Source of the DNA: Thiodiazotropha sp040507035
Lineage (GTDB): Bacteria; Pseudomonadota; Gammaproteobacteria; Chromatiales; Chromatiaceae
Direction of reading: 5' to 3'
Assembly (NCBI GenBank): GCA_040507035.1
Contig: JBEVVR010000014.1
Coordinates: forward strand, 241,676-305,675
Length of the DNA stretch: 64,000 nucleotides
The notes under the pieces: generated by a model
Databases searched by the model: none
What the model saw: the letters and a program-made list of their open reading frames with translations, nothing else
What the model was told of the DNA's origin: nothing
Position numbers and translations under genes: made by a program
Part shown: positions 43,445 to 51,642 of the stretch, piece by piece
Position numbering within the stretch: the stretch's first letter is position 1
How the letters are laid out: each line of letters starts with the position of its first letter

Positions 43445-44916
43445 TGGCTGCCTCCGGATATCGCCGGGGAGACGGTGGTGATGTAGAGATCGACATCCTG
43501 AGCCTGGGTGGCTATGGCTTGCAGCCCGTCGCCAACGGGAGCGATCCATAGAGCCGTGGCGACCAATCCGGCCCCGAACAGGGAGGCGGTCACCAAGGCA
43601 AGCCCCTGGCTCTTTGGGATCTCCTCGCTGAGGGTCTCTGCGGCGGGTTTTCCATAGAGGATGCCGGCAACACGAAACAGATAGCTTGCCTCCACCACGG
43701 TCGCGAGCAGAAACACCGCAAGACCGAGCAGGTAGAGAGGCTCGACCTGGCCGGCGAGTTCGGTAATGAGGACGAACTTGGCCCAGAATCCGGGAAGTGG
43801 GGGCATGCCCACAAGAGAGAGTGAGAAGAGCACGAACAAGGCGGCCCCAAGGGGCGAGGCCTTGGCGCTGCCGCGCAGCCGCTCGATGGCGCCACCCCAA
43901 TCCTCGGCCAACATGAACAGGCCTGATTTGATGATCAGGTGGTGCAGGGCTAGGGCGATAACGGCCACCATTCCCTGTCCATCGGGCAGGGACATGGCGA
44001 TGAAGATCATCCCCAGCTGACCGATGGAGGAGAAGGCCAGCATGCGTTTCATCTCCTTGGCGCGCCAGGCCGCCAACTCACCGCTGACCACACCCAGAAT
44101 ACCGAGAATCAAGATCACCTGGGCCGCCTCGGGTTGATGGAAAATCAACAGCAGCAGACGCAGAATGATCAGCACGGCCAGCTTGGACAGCAGACCGGCA
44201 AGAAAGGCGGAGAGCCTGGTTGAGGCGGTGGCATAGATTTCAGGTACCCAGGTGTTGACCGGGAAGAGCTCCGCCTTGACCCCTATGCCGATCAGGATGG
44301 TGAGAAAGGCGGTGAGTCCCAGACCGTTGTTGAGCTGCTGCGGAGCGAGTTGAGCCAGATGGGCAAGATTGAGGGTGCCGGTCTGGCTATAGATCAGGGC
44401 GATGCCGAACAGGGTCAGCACCGAACCGATGCCGCTGAGTATCAGATAGCGCAGGGTGGCCACATAGGCGGCGCTTTTACCCGATGCGCTTGCCAGACCG
44501 AAAGTGGCCACCGCGGCCAGTTCGTAGAAGACGTAGAGATTGAACAGATCCCCTGAGAGGGCAAGCCCCGTGGAGGCGGCCACCAGTAACAACATCAGGG
44601 ATTGGCGACGGGCGCTCTCCTGGTCCAGGGTGAAGGGCCAGAAGATGAGACCGAGCAGCTGTACCGCAAAGGCGAAGAGCAGGGCGAGGGAGTCGACATA
44701 GAGATTGATCCCCAGCGGTGGGGCAAAGCCGCCAATGGCGATGGAGACAGGCTGGGTGAAACCAACCAGCCAGAGTTCGACAATAATCCAGCAGCCGTAG
44801 ATCAGAATGACGGGTCCGCTCCAGAGGGCGATTGCCACGGAACTGCGCATCAGCACCGGTAGCAGGAATGCGCCGAGCAACGGCAGTGCTATGGTCAGCA
44901 CCAGATTGGAACTCAT
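43441..44916 (-). CDS. mrpD: MrpD/MnhD-type antiporter subunit
   Basis: 491 aa, about fourteen helices. Conserved Glu132 (NLYVFYELAAVATFG) and Lys214 (GIGVKAELFPVNTWVPEIY), and the SSIGQLGMIFIAMSLPD helix of the family. It overlaps both neighbours by 4 nt. In the Mrp antiporter MrpD works with MrpA; here no mrpA is present, consistent with a complex in which the second MrpD and NuoH-like subunits replace it. Confidence 0.9.
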   Translation of the reverse strand: MSSNLVLTIALPLLGAFLLPVLMRSSVAIALWSGPVILIYGCWIIVELWLVGFTQPVSIAIGGFAPPLGINLYVDSLALLFAFAVQLLGLIFWPFTLDQESARRQSLMLLLVAASTGLALSGDLFNLYVFYELAAVATFGLASASGKSAAYVATLRYLILSGIGSVLTLFGIALIYSQTGTLNLAHLAQLAPQQLNNGLGLTAFLTILIGIGVKAELFPVNTWVPEIYATASTRLSAFLAGLLSKLAVLIILRLLLLIFHQPEAAQVILILGILGVVSGELAAWRAKEMKRMLAFSSIGQLGMIFIAMSLPDGQGMVAVIALALHHLIIKSGLFMLAEDWGGAIERLRGSAKASPLGAALFVLFSLSLVGMPPLPGFWAKFVLITELAGQVEPLYLLGLAVFLLATVVEASYLFRVAGILYGKPAAETLSEEIPKSQGLALVTASLFGAGLVATALWIAPVGDGLQAIATQAQDVDLYITTVSPAISGGSQ

Positions 44917-45392
44917 GATGCATCTCCTCGCATATTGACTTGATCGGCGGGGAGGGGGGGCAGCGGGCGTTCTCCCAAGGGAGCCTCCTGGCTGATGTCC
45001 CGCGAGGCGCCAAGGGTGGCGGCTATCTCCGCATCCATCCGCTCGGCCGCCTTATTGCGGTCCAGGGTGGCATAGCGCTGGCGGATGCGTATCAGGATGC
45101 TCACGGCAAGGGCCTGGATGCCGACGCCGATGACGATGGCGGTGAGTACCAGCGCCTGGGGTACTGGATCAACCATCATGGGAGGTTCCGCGAGGGATGT
45201 CAGGATCGGCGCCACAGCATCCCAGCGATAGCCTGCCAATACCAGCATCAGATTTGCACCGGCCTCTGCGATCACCAGGGCCAGTACCATGCGAAAGAGA
45301 TGGGACGAAATCACAACACCGGCCAGGCCGATTGCGATCAGACCAATGGCAGTCACATAGAGTATCAGTTCAGGGGTGATGGCGGGGATCAT
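44913..45392 (-). CDS. mrpC: MrpC/MnhC (NuoK-like) subunit
   Basis: 159 aa, three membrane helices with the diagnostic MMVDPVPQALVLTAIVIGVG stretch. The family is homologous to NuoK and normally has about 110-125 aa; the extra 40-residue polar tail (TLDRNKAAERMDAEI, then GERPLPPLPAD) is unusual. 4-nt overlaps with both neighbours. Confidence 0.9.
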   Translation of the reverse strand: MIPAITPELILYVTAIGLIAIGLAGVVISSHLFRMVLALVIAEAGANLMLVLAGYRWDAVAPILTSLAEPPMMVDPVPQALVLTAIVIGVGIQALAVSILIRIRQRYATLDRNKAAERMDAEIAATLGASRDISQEAPLGERPLPPLPADQVNMRGDAS

Positions 45393-46075
45393 TGCGGCGC
45401 CTCTGTCTGGATCAGGCGTGACAACAGGCTCGCCAGTTCGGCGCCCACCTTGAGCCCGACTGCCAGGTAGAGCAGCGGCAGGGTGCCTGCGGAGACGAGT
45501 TGCCCCAGGGTATCCTGAATCATCAGGGGTTGCAGGAACGCCTTACCCTCCAGCATCGCCAACAGGCCGATGAGGACAAAACTGGCACCGGCGAATCCTT
45601 CTATCAGGCTCAGACTCTTGTGATGCAGTTTGGCGCCTGGTCGGGCCAGCAGGGGCAGGAAGAAGGCCGCTGCCAGTATGACGCCCCCCTGGAAACCACC
45701 CCCGGGCGTCAGGTGACCGTGAAAGATGATGTAGAAGCCGATGGTCATCATCAGTGGGAAGAGCAGCGAACCACCATTTTGAAGGATAAAGCCCCCCTTG
45801 GTCTGGGTACCTGCCGTGGTATGGCGACGCCCGAGTACCAGACCGGCGGAGACCGCGGCAGCGAAGAGTATCGATAGCTCACCCAGGGTATCGATGGCCC
45901 GATAACCCAGCACCACGGAAGTGACAATATTCGCAGCCCCCGTCTGTTGTGGCGCATGGGCCTGAATCTCGGTGCCGACGAGCATCGGGGGGGCGCCGAA
46001 GTCGAGTCCGCTGGCGATCGACAGCAACATGAATCCCAAGCCTCCGGCGAATAGCAGGCCAGTGAGATTAGCCAT
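45389..46075 (-). CDS. mrpB: MrpB/MnhB-like subunit with MbhE-like N-terminal half
   Basis: 228 aa from ATG 46075; a longer frame from 46159 is unsupported. The N-terminal part ends in YRAIDTLGELSILFAAAVSAG (MbhE-like: transmembrane with DTxGE), and the rest is MnhB-like (FHGHLTPGGGFQGGVILAAAFF). In archaeal mbh operons these are separate genes. Together with the small upstream gene it completes the B-type module. It overlaps the preceding gene by 8 nt and mrpC by 4 nt. Confidence 0.82.
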   Translation of the reverse strand: MANLTGLLFAGGLGFMLLSIASGLDFGAPPMLVGTEIQAHAPQQTGAANIVTSVVLGYRAIDTLGELSILFAAAVSAGLVLGRRHTTAGTQTKGGFILQNGGSLLFPLMMTIGFYIIFHGHLTPGGGFQGGVILAAAFFLPLLARPGAKLHHKSLSLIEGFAGASFVLIGLLAMLEGKAFLQPLMIQDTLGQLVSAGTLPLLYLAVGLKVGAELASLLSRLIQTEAPQ

Positions 46076-46376
46076 CCCGATTCTCCACATCATGCTGTAA
46101 CAGATTGCTATCCACTTTCGCGCCATCCAGCTTCCAAAGGCCGAGGCGGCGCAGGGCAAGCGCCAGTATCAGGCTGCTCAAACCGACCCCAACGGCGGCC
46201 TCCGTCATGGCAACGTCGGGCGCTCTGAGTAGAGCGAAAACCAGTGCCAGTCCCAGCGAAACCACAGAGGCGGCGGCAACCGCGGCAATATGGTTTTTCA
46301 CCAGCAACACCGTTACCGCGGCGCTTAGCATGGTCAGCGCGAGGAGGAGCAGAATCCAGAGTTCTATCTCGCTCAT
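46068..46376 (-). CDS. DUF4040/MbhD-like small membrane subunit
   Basis: 102 aa, start ATG 46376 overlapping the mrpG stop (ATGA); the 227-aa frame to 46751 is out-of-frame mrpG shadow. Three helices, and the family motif LLRAPDVAMTEAAVGVGLSSLI. In canonical Mrp this is the C-terminal domain of MrpA; as a separate gene it is characteristic of Mbh/Mbx/Mbs-type modules. Confidence 0.85.
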   Translation of the reverse strand: MSEIELWILLLLALTMLSAAVTVLLVKNHIAAVAAASVVSLGLALVFALLRAPDVAMTEAAVGVGLSSLILALALRRLGLWKLDGAKVDSNLLQHDVENRDG

Positions 46377-46690
46377 TGACGTTCTTCTCCAGAGGCTGGC
46401 AGTTCGGCTTTTTTCCACGGTTTCACGCCTGCCATCAGCAGTGCTCGGGCGATGGTGGAGGAGCCAATGGGATTGGTGACCAGGATCATCAGGGCGATGA
46501 TGAGTAGCTTGGACCACCACTCCGGATAGAGCAGTCCTATGCCAAGCAACAGTGACAGGGCGCCAAGGGTTACCGCCTTGGTGCCGGCCTGGATGCGATT
46601 GTAGACATCGGGCATGCGCACCAGGCCAAGGGCACCGAGCAGGGTGAATGTCGCGCCGAGAAGCAGTATCAGATCCGCCACCAGTCTCAT
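46373..46690 (-). CDS. mrpG: MrpG/MnhG subunit
   Basis: 105 aa, three membrane helices with the diagnostic ALGLVRMPDVYNRIQAGTK and a LVTNPIGSSTIARA segment. 4-nt overlap with mrpF upstream and the DUF4040 gene downstream. Confidence 0.9.
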   Translation of the reverse strand: MRLVADLILLLGATFTLLGALGLVRMPDVYNRIQAGTKAVTLGALSLLLGIGLLYPEWWSKLLIIALMILVTNPIGSSTIARALLMAGVKPWKKAELPASGEERQ

Positions 46691-46953
46691 GATCCGTTTC
46701 CCTCAATGGCGCGGGCGATGGCGACAACACCGACAAAGGCCAGGGTGCCATAGATCAGTGCCACATCCAGGTAGAGGGCACTGCCTAGCAGGGCGGCCAA
46801 TATGACCAGGCCAGAGGTTGTTATTACCGCCAAGGTGTCTGCAGCCACGACCCGGTCCGGTGCGGTTGGTCCGAGCAACAACCTAAACAGGCTCAGCAAA
46901 ACAGCGCCGCCCATCATCCCAAGGGCGATTAACTCCAAAATGGTCAAGTTCAT
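46687..46953 (-). CDS. mrpF: MrpF/MnhF subunit
   Basis: 88 aa, three membrane helices. The family motif appears as RLLLGPTAPDRVVAADTLAV, followed by the DVALIYGTLAFVGVVAIARA helix. 4-nt overlaps on both sides (ATGA). Confidence 0.9.
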   Translation of the reverse strand: MNLTILELIALGMMGGAVLLSLFRLLLGPTAPDRVVAADTLAVITTSGLVILAALLGSALYLDVALIYGTLAFVGVVAIARAIEGNGS

Positions 46954-47477
46954 TTAACGAAACCTACCAGATGACGCTCAAACTTGTTTGTGATCTCCAG
47001 GGTCGCGCTCTCAATGTCGCTACCCGGAGGGATATCGACCCAATGTACCAGAATGCTGTCTCCACGAATGTCGACAGTTAACGTACCCGGGGTCAGGGTA
47101 ATAGAGTTGGCCAGAATTAACCGACCCAGGGAGGACTTCAACTGGGTCCTAACTTCAACCACACCTGGGCACAAGGGCAGAGAGGGGGAGAGTACTCTGC
47201 GTGCCATGTCGAAATTGGCGCGTATTAGCGCTATCAGGAAGATACCCAGGTAACTGAGAAAGGGAAGAATTGCACCCGGAGTGAGCCGTAATCCTGCAAA
47301 TACAGGTAGATGGGGCCTGCTTGCCAGGGTAACAACAGCCGCCACTGCCAGACCGATGAGCACCTCGGCGGTTTCGAGACTGGCAGTGAGCATGAGCCAG
47401 AGCAGGAAGATCAAAAAGAACAGAAACAAGCCATGGGAGAACTGAACTTGTTCTTGGGGGTGGGGGTTGCTTGACAT
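46950..47477 (-). CDS. mrpE: MrpE/MnhE subunit, first gene of the Mbx-like operon
   Basis: 175 aa from ATG 47477 (AAGGTGA 9 nt upstream; GTG 47489 is the alternative). Two or three N-terminal helices, then a cytosolic domain containing the MnhE motif LANSITLTPGTLTVDI. It heads an operon of at least 12 genes running to 35.4 kb. The promoter should lie in 47480-47770, but I see no confident -35/-10 pair. Confidence 0.88.
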   Translation of the reverse strand: MSSNPHPQEQVQFSHGLFLFFLIFLLWLMLTASLETAEVLIGLAVAAVVTLASRPHLPVFAGLRLTPGAILPFLSYLGIFLIALIRANFDMARRVLSPSLPLCPGVVEVRTQLKSSLGRLILANSITLTPGTLTVDIRGDSILVHWVDIPPGSDIESATLEITNKFERHLVGFVK

Positions 47478-47771
47478 CCGCGAACTCACCTTGGGCTAGT
47501 CTTCAATCGATCATCCATGTGTCGACAGTTTAACATTTAAAACAGGAACTACAGTTTGCACCAAGCCGACAAAAAAGCAATGGAGCTGTCGGCCTATCTC
47601 CTGCTAATTCTTCATTCTACAATAGTTTGGGTCACTGAGAGCTAGGTTATGAGTGTGAATATTTGACCATCTGGTTGTTACTCTTTTGTTTCGTTTTTGT
47701 TGACATAATCAGAAATTTGGCCTGGCTCATTCCCGACCTCTCCTAAACAAGGCGCAGCCTTGAGTTGACGA

Positions 47772-48023
47772 TTATGGGTGGGACTTGCGTACTTGTATAT
47801 CGGCACTGATTCTGAGAATACCATCTTCTCCCAATACGCCAATAGCCTGATCCTGTCTGTTCTTCATAAGCGTCGTGCTGGCACCCTCAGTCTGTCTCCT
47901 GATGCAGATCAATTTCCAGCCGAACTTTTTTAGAATCGATAGCCCATCCACCTGCCTCTCATTGATATATCTTTCTGGAGAAGACGGGATCGGTCCTTTC
48001 CCCAAACGTTTATCGTTAAACAT
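47772..48023 (-). CDS. Small hypothetical protein
   Basis: 83 aa, soluble, charged (KKFGWKLICIRRQTEGASTTLM). No family is recognised. The frame has a plausible ATG start (48023) but no clear ribosome site; it could be accessory DNA remnant. AT-richer than the Mrp operon. Confidence 0.35.
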   Translation of the reverse strand: MFNDKRLGKGPIPSSPERYINERQVDGLSILKKFGWKLICIRRQTEGASTTLMKNRQDQAIGVLGEDGILRISADIQVRKSHP

Positions 48024-48641
48024 ATTATTTTTCCCAAAAAATCGATACTTGCTTCAACAAAGGGAGTATTACGTTGAGTATCAATCTAAAGTCATCTCTG
48101 GAATAGATGACAGCGCCCCCTGACAAAATGATAGCGCAATTTTATCAACTTGATAGCCCTGATGTAATAGGGCCATGTATATAACCTACTAACACCGTGG
48201 GCAAGTGACCGAGGAAAAAATCCGGTTTGTTCTCAACCTTGGATATGGGGGGCTGCATGGCAAACCCTTGCTAACGATGGTGCTTTGTCTTGATTTCTCT
48301 GCGAATTGGGCAGCCGCAGACCAAGCCACTGCTAAAGGCATGCGCGTAGCTACACTGATCACCCTAGGCCTCGTGAGTAGATTGCTTCGGGTATATAAAA
48401 AAACCTAACCCAATTATGTGCGAAGCGCATTAAAAACTATCAATTGTTTCTATAAAATATCACAGTAATTTAATTCATCTGTTAACATACGCTTTGCTGA
48501 GGCCTTAACCTACATCTGGGAATAACCAGATTTCTGATTATTGCTGAGTATCGTCAGTAACTGACAGAGGCAATAACAGGCAAGCTTAATCTACTGGGCC
48601 TTACGCTGAAAAACATCAATACTGGGAAATGGAATATCCAT
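48024..48641. other. Intergenic accessory DNA with a possible IS21-type end
   Basis: 618 bp without a convincing gene (a 67-codon frame at 48205-48408 shows no family trait). At 48109-48159 three boxes GACAGCGC, GATAGCGC and GATAGCCC repeat with 21- and 22-bp spacing. IS21-family ends carry similar multiple 20-odd-bp repeats. The facing transposase genes are absent, so at best this is a remnant end. Confidence 0.35.
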
Positions 48642-49862
48642 ATGAATGGTCAACTAACTATTTGTGTACTAGGTGCATCGGAAACAGTTCTGCCCTGGGG
48701 GAAATCCTGGGTTAACCATCTACAGGATGCCTTCCATTCCGAGGGTATTCCCGTCGATGTGTATGCGACAGGTTCAACAGGTATTACCTATCAAACTGCA
48801 CTCTCCCTTGTCGATCCACTCATTGGTAAAAGCTATGCCCAGTTAACCAGCGAGAAGAATCCGGATGTGATCATTATCGAGCTAGGCATTATCGATGCCA
48901 TTGTATCTCCGGATGGTCGTACCCAGGCTGAGATGATTGCTGATGCACAGGCCTTATATGGATATTTCCGGAGCAACAACCCAAATGCCTATATCATTTT
49001 TTCAAGATTGACACCCTATGATGAAGAGCGGCATGGCGGATTACCGGTTACTAGTATAAAAAAGAAGTATTGCAGTCCATGGATGCACGAAACCTCCACA
49101 ATACCGGGTGAGGAAGGTCTCTACACCTCTGAAGAAACGGAACTCGGGACAGTTCTTTCGTCCACTATGCAGGATAGATTGACTAACTGGAGAGCCCTCG
49201 ACAGTGAGTCACAGACGTTAGCGGATATCGCGGTCGACACAAGTCTGTTCAGGCCTTCCAGAATGGGGCTGATTACAAGGGATCGCACACATCTCAATTC
49301 ATTAGGGCACTATTTCGTGCTTTCGAAAATATGGCTTGAGTTCCAGTCAAACAGCACAATACGTAATGCGGTACCTATGCTGCAGAACATCAGAGACATA
49401 GGCAACTTTGTGAACTTCGATCTGCTTTGGTCAAGCCTGGTCAAATTGGATGCTGCCGGAGATGGTTATGAGATCGATCCAAACTTTATGGATGGCCCTG
49501 AATATCCTGTCTGGGAAGGGTTGTTCGGGCATAACGATCTGATTGTGAATTTTGCTCACTGGGGTAATGTGAGAAGGCCTGAATTCGGTTATACCGAGGT
49601 TATCCATAAAGCACTGGGAGAGTATTTCTTCATGTGGGCCTCAAACTTGTGGCCTAAGCAGGAGATGAAGACAAAACTATGGCCGAGCGATGGTGTCGAA
49701 CCCGTTAGCTGGTCGAGTTTTCCCGTACCTCGCTTTACCTCCTCTACCGGAGGCTATATCAATATCACACGCAACGCTTCTGATTTTCCCGAAGGTGTTT
49801 GGTTATTGAAGTTTAATGTGGGTAATGATGTGTTCGGGCCATTGCCGATTAATGTTGTCTAG
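48642..49862 (+). CDS. SGNH/GDSL-hydrolase-like protein
   Basis: 406 aa, no signal peptide. An SGNH-like layout: N-terminal ICVLGASETVLPWG (Ser in a GASE context where GDS is usual), a NPDVIIIELGIIDAI segment corresponding to block III, and RDRTHLNSLGHYFVLSKI with the block V Asp-x-x-His. The C-terminal third (from about residue 290, NDLIVNFAHWGNV) has no recognised domain. Neighbours are unknown genes in AT-rich accessory DNA. Esterase activity is only inferred. It converges on the next gene with a 4-nt overlap. Confidence 0.55.
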   Translation: MNGQLTICVLGASETVLPWGKSWVNHLQDAFHSEGIPVDVYATGSTGITYQTALSLVDPLIGKSYAQLTSEKNPDVIIIELGIIDAIVSPDGRTQAEMIADAQALYGYFRSNNPNAYIIFSRLTPYDEERHGGLPVTSIKKKYCSPWMHETSTIPGEEGLYTSEETELGTVLSSTMQDRLTNWRALDSESQTLADIAVDTSLFRPSRMGLITRDRTHLNSLGHYFVLSKIWLEFQSNSTIRNAVPMLQNIRDIGNFVNFDLLWSSLVKLDAAGDGYEIDPNFMDGPEYPVWEGLFGHNDLIVNFAHWGNVRRPEFGYTEVIHKALGEYFFMWASNLWPKQEMKTKLWPSDGVEPVSWSSFPVPRFTSSTGGYINITRNASDFPEGVWLLKFNVGNDVFGPLPINVV

Positions 49863-50386
49863 TAATACAGAGGCTGGATGACTTCCTTTCTTGAAAACAA
49901 TTCGTTTTCAATGGGGTTTGAGTAGCGATCGGAAATCGATGTCAGAGACAGCTTGGAAATTATAACTGATCGTTTGGCGTGTTTGCCGTTTACACATTCA
50001 AGTCCATGCAGGGTTGGTCCATACGGCCAGTCATTGATCGATATACCCCAGATATTTACGTAGTGTTTGTTGGACCCGGAGAGTAGGTCGAATCGTTTGT
50101 TCGACTCAAATCCCCTGAAATAGGTTATATCCGGCTGTGATCCATGATCGACCAAGGATTCTATTCTGCTACCGCTCATGAGGTTGGTGAAGAAATAGAC
50201 TCTGAGTCGGTCGTTGTCGTAAGTATGTGTCGATCCGTCGTCTTTAATGCGTTTCCCTTCCAGCTCACGGTTGACCAAAAAGGTATAACGGACGTTATCG
50301 CTGGTGTTGATACCAGACCGAGCGAGGATGCCTGATTTGTCGTCAAGACTGATTATCGGTCCTTCGAACGTGTAGTAGGTAATCAT
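49859..50386 (-). CDS. Hypothetical protein
   Basis: 175 aa, soluble, beta-rich (MITYYTFEGPIISLDDKSGIL, RVYFFTNLMSGSRIESL). No family recognised. Convergent with and overlapping the SGNH-like gene by 4 nt. Possibly a partner in the same accessory module. Confidence 0.5.
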   Translation of the reverse strand: MITYYTFEGPIISLDDKSGILARSGINTSDNVRYTFLVNRELEGKRIKDDGSTHTYDNDRLRVYFFTNLMSGSRIESLVDHGSQPDITYFRGFESNKRFDLLSGSNKHYVNIWGISINDWPYGPTLHGLECVNGKHAKRSVIISKLSLTSISDRYSNPIENELFSRKEVIQPLYY

Positions 50387-50818
50387 AATCGTAAAAGGAC
50401 GTTAAACACCTATGTCGTTGGCCGGTCCAGCTAACAGGTCTCTCTTTGTTGCACACTATTATCCATTACGAATATGCAATATTTATACCCTGGATGATAT
50501 ATCCTTATAAATCAATAAGGTGGTAATATATCACTAAAATGCTTTGTTAAATTATCCGACATTAATTCCTAATATGTTTAATGTTGTTAACACTGTTCAA
50601 GAACTACTTAAATACTTGTCTAGAGGGTAATTTAAGCGCAGAAAGCTAGTTAGCAGGCAACAAGGATTTTGCTTGGATCCCTGTCAGTTGCTTGCGCATA
50701 GCATCGACATTGAGGGCAAAAACAAAACCCCGCTGAGTTCAAAAACCGACTTCACTAACTGGTGTGAAACCAGATCCACATGGCACATGGATACTTGGCA
50801 TTTTATTCACTGAGAATT
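50387..50818. other. AT-rich intergenic region next to tRNA-Asn
   Basis: 432 bp, mostly AT-rich, with no gene. Short translations around 50670-50810 resemble degraded coding sequence but have no identifiable family. No second copy of the tRNA 3' end and no integrase are seen. Confidence 0.4.
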
Positions 50819-50853
50819 AAAAAAAGGCCTACACCAGATTGATGTAAGCCTTT
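50819..50853 (-). terminator. Rho-independent terminator after tRNA-Asn
   Basis: On the minus strand an 11-bp stem with one G-T pair (AAAGGCTTACA/TGTAGGCCTTT) followed by a run of T, starting 9 nt after the tRNA 3' end. Confidence 0.85.
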
Positions 50854-50861
50854 GATTTATA

Positions 50862-50937
50862 TGGCTCCCCGGGACAGGCTCGAACTGCCGACCTAGTGAT
50901 TAACAGTCACCCGCTCTACCGACTGAGCTACCGGGGA
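50862..50937 (-). tRNA. tRNA-Asn (GUU anticodon)
   Basis: 76 nt including encoded CCA. Acceptor TCCCCGG/CCGGGGA, anticodon loop CTGTTAA with GTT, and T-loop GTTCGAGCC. It borders the AT-rich accessory region. Confidence 0.95.
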
Positions 50938-50994
50938 AATGCTTAAGAGGGGCGCATAATAAAGAGACTGGGCCTTAGCGTCAATAGTTCGACC

Positions 50995-51564
50995 TTAAAT
51001 ATCGCCGCCGCAGATGAGCGGGTTACCGTTCCATCTGGAGTCGGATATTCTTACACGTCCCACGTTGTTTACGATCACAGCCTTGGGTGGAATCTGGCTA
51101 TCGGGATCACAAAAAGTGAGAGTTGTGGTATATCCGCTGGGTCGACCATCATCCTGGTAGACAACAAGGTTGCGGCCTTGACTGGCGTGGATATCGATAT
51201 TCTGCTCATGCTCAGTTTGATGCACGCCGTGCATCACTTCGTTGGGATCCCTGACCCGGTTTTGGTTGCTGTCTTCATAGAGGATAAACCCATGACTCCA
51301 ATCGGTTGATGGTGAGCAATTTTCACCATTGCTGCTGGGACAGAGTACATGGTGGGATGCCTTGCTGATCGATAGCGAGCGGGCAAGTCGGAAGTGGTGT
51401 ACAAAGCTATTGATTTCACTGGCTTGCAGATTTCTGGCCATCAATGTGCGGTAGGAAGGGATGGTGATGCTGATCAGGATGGCAGAGATGAGCAGTGTGA
51501 TAAGCAGTTCCAGAAGTGTAAATCCCCGTTTGTTGGCATGAAGACTATTTTCAGTTGGCTGCAT
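50995..51564 (-). CDS. fimT: GspH/FimT-type minor pseudopilin
   Basis: 189 aa with the class III prepilin signal: short basic leader, cleavage at HANKRG/FTLLELLITLLI, Glu5 and a hydrophobic helix. The C-terminal domain (NLVVYQDDGRPSGYTTTLTFC, NVGRVRIS) and three Cys fit FimT/GspH minor pilins of type IV pili. No other pilin genes are adjacent, as is common for scattered fimT-like genes. Confidence 0.8.
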   Translation of the reverse strand: MQPTENSLHANKRGFTLLELLITLLISAILISITIPSYRTLMARNLQASEINSFVHHFRLARSLSISKASHHVLCPSSNGENCSPSTDWSHGFILYEDSNQNRVRDPNEVMHGVHQTEHEQNIDIHASQGRNLVVYQDDGRPSGYTTTLTFCDPDSQIPPKAVIVNNVGRVRISDSRWNGNPLICGGDI

Positions 51565-51642
51565 GATTGATGCCCTCCATGGCGCATCCTGGGGGTGTGT
51601 TCCGCACCCCGGTCCCTTTAGATTGAGGTTATGGCGGCTTTA

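Noticed and set aside
43444..43900. Long 5' extension of the second MrpD-type gene (777-codon frame)
   Set aside because: The extra 152 codons overlap mrpD in another frame and are Arg/His-rich shadow sequence; ATGA coupling at 43444 explains the start.
48205..48408. 67-codon ORF in accessory DNA
   Set aside because: No recognisable domain or ribosome site; composition looks non-coding.
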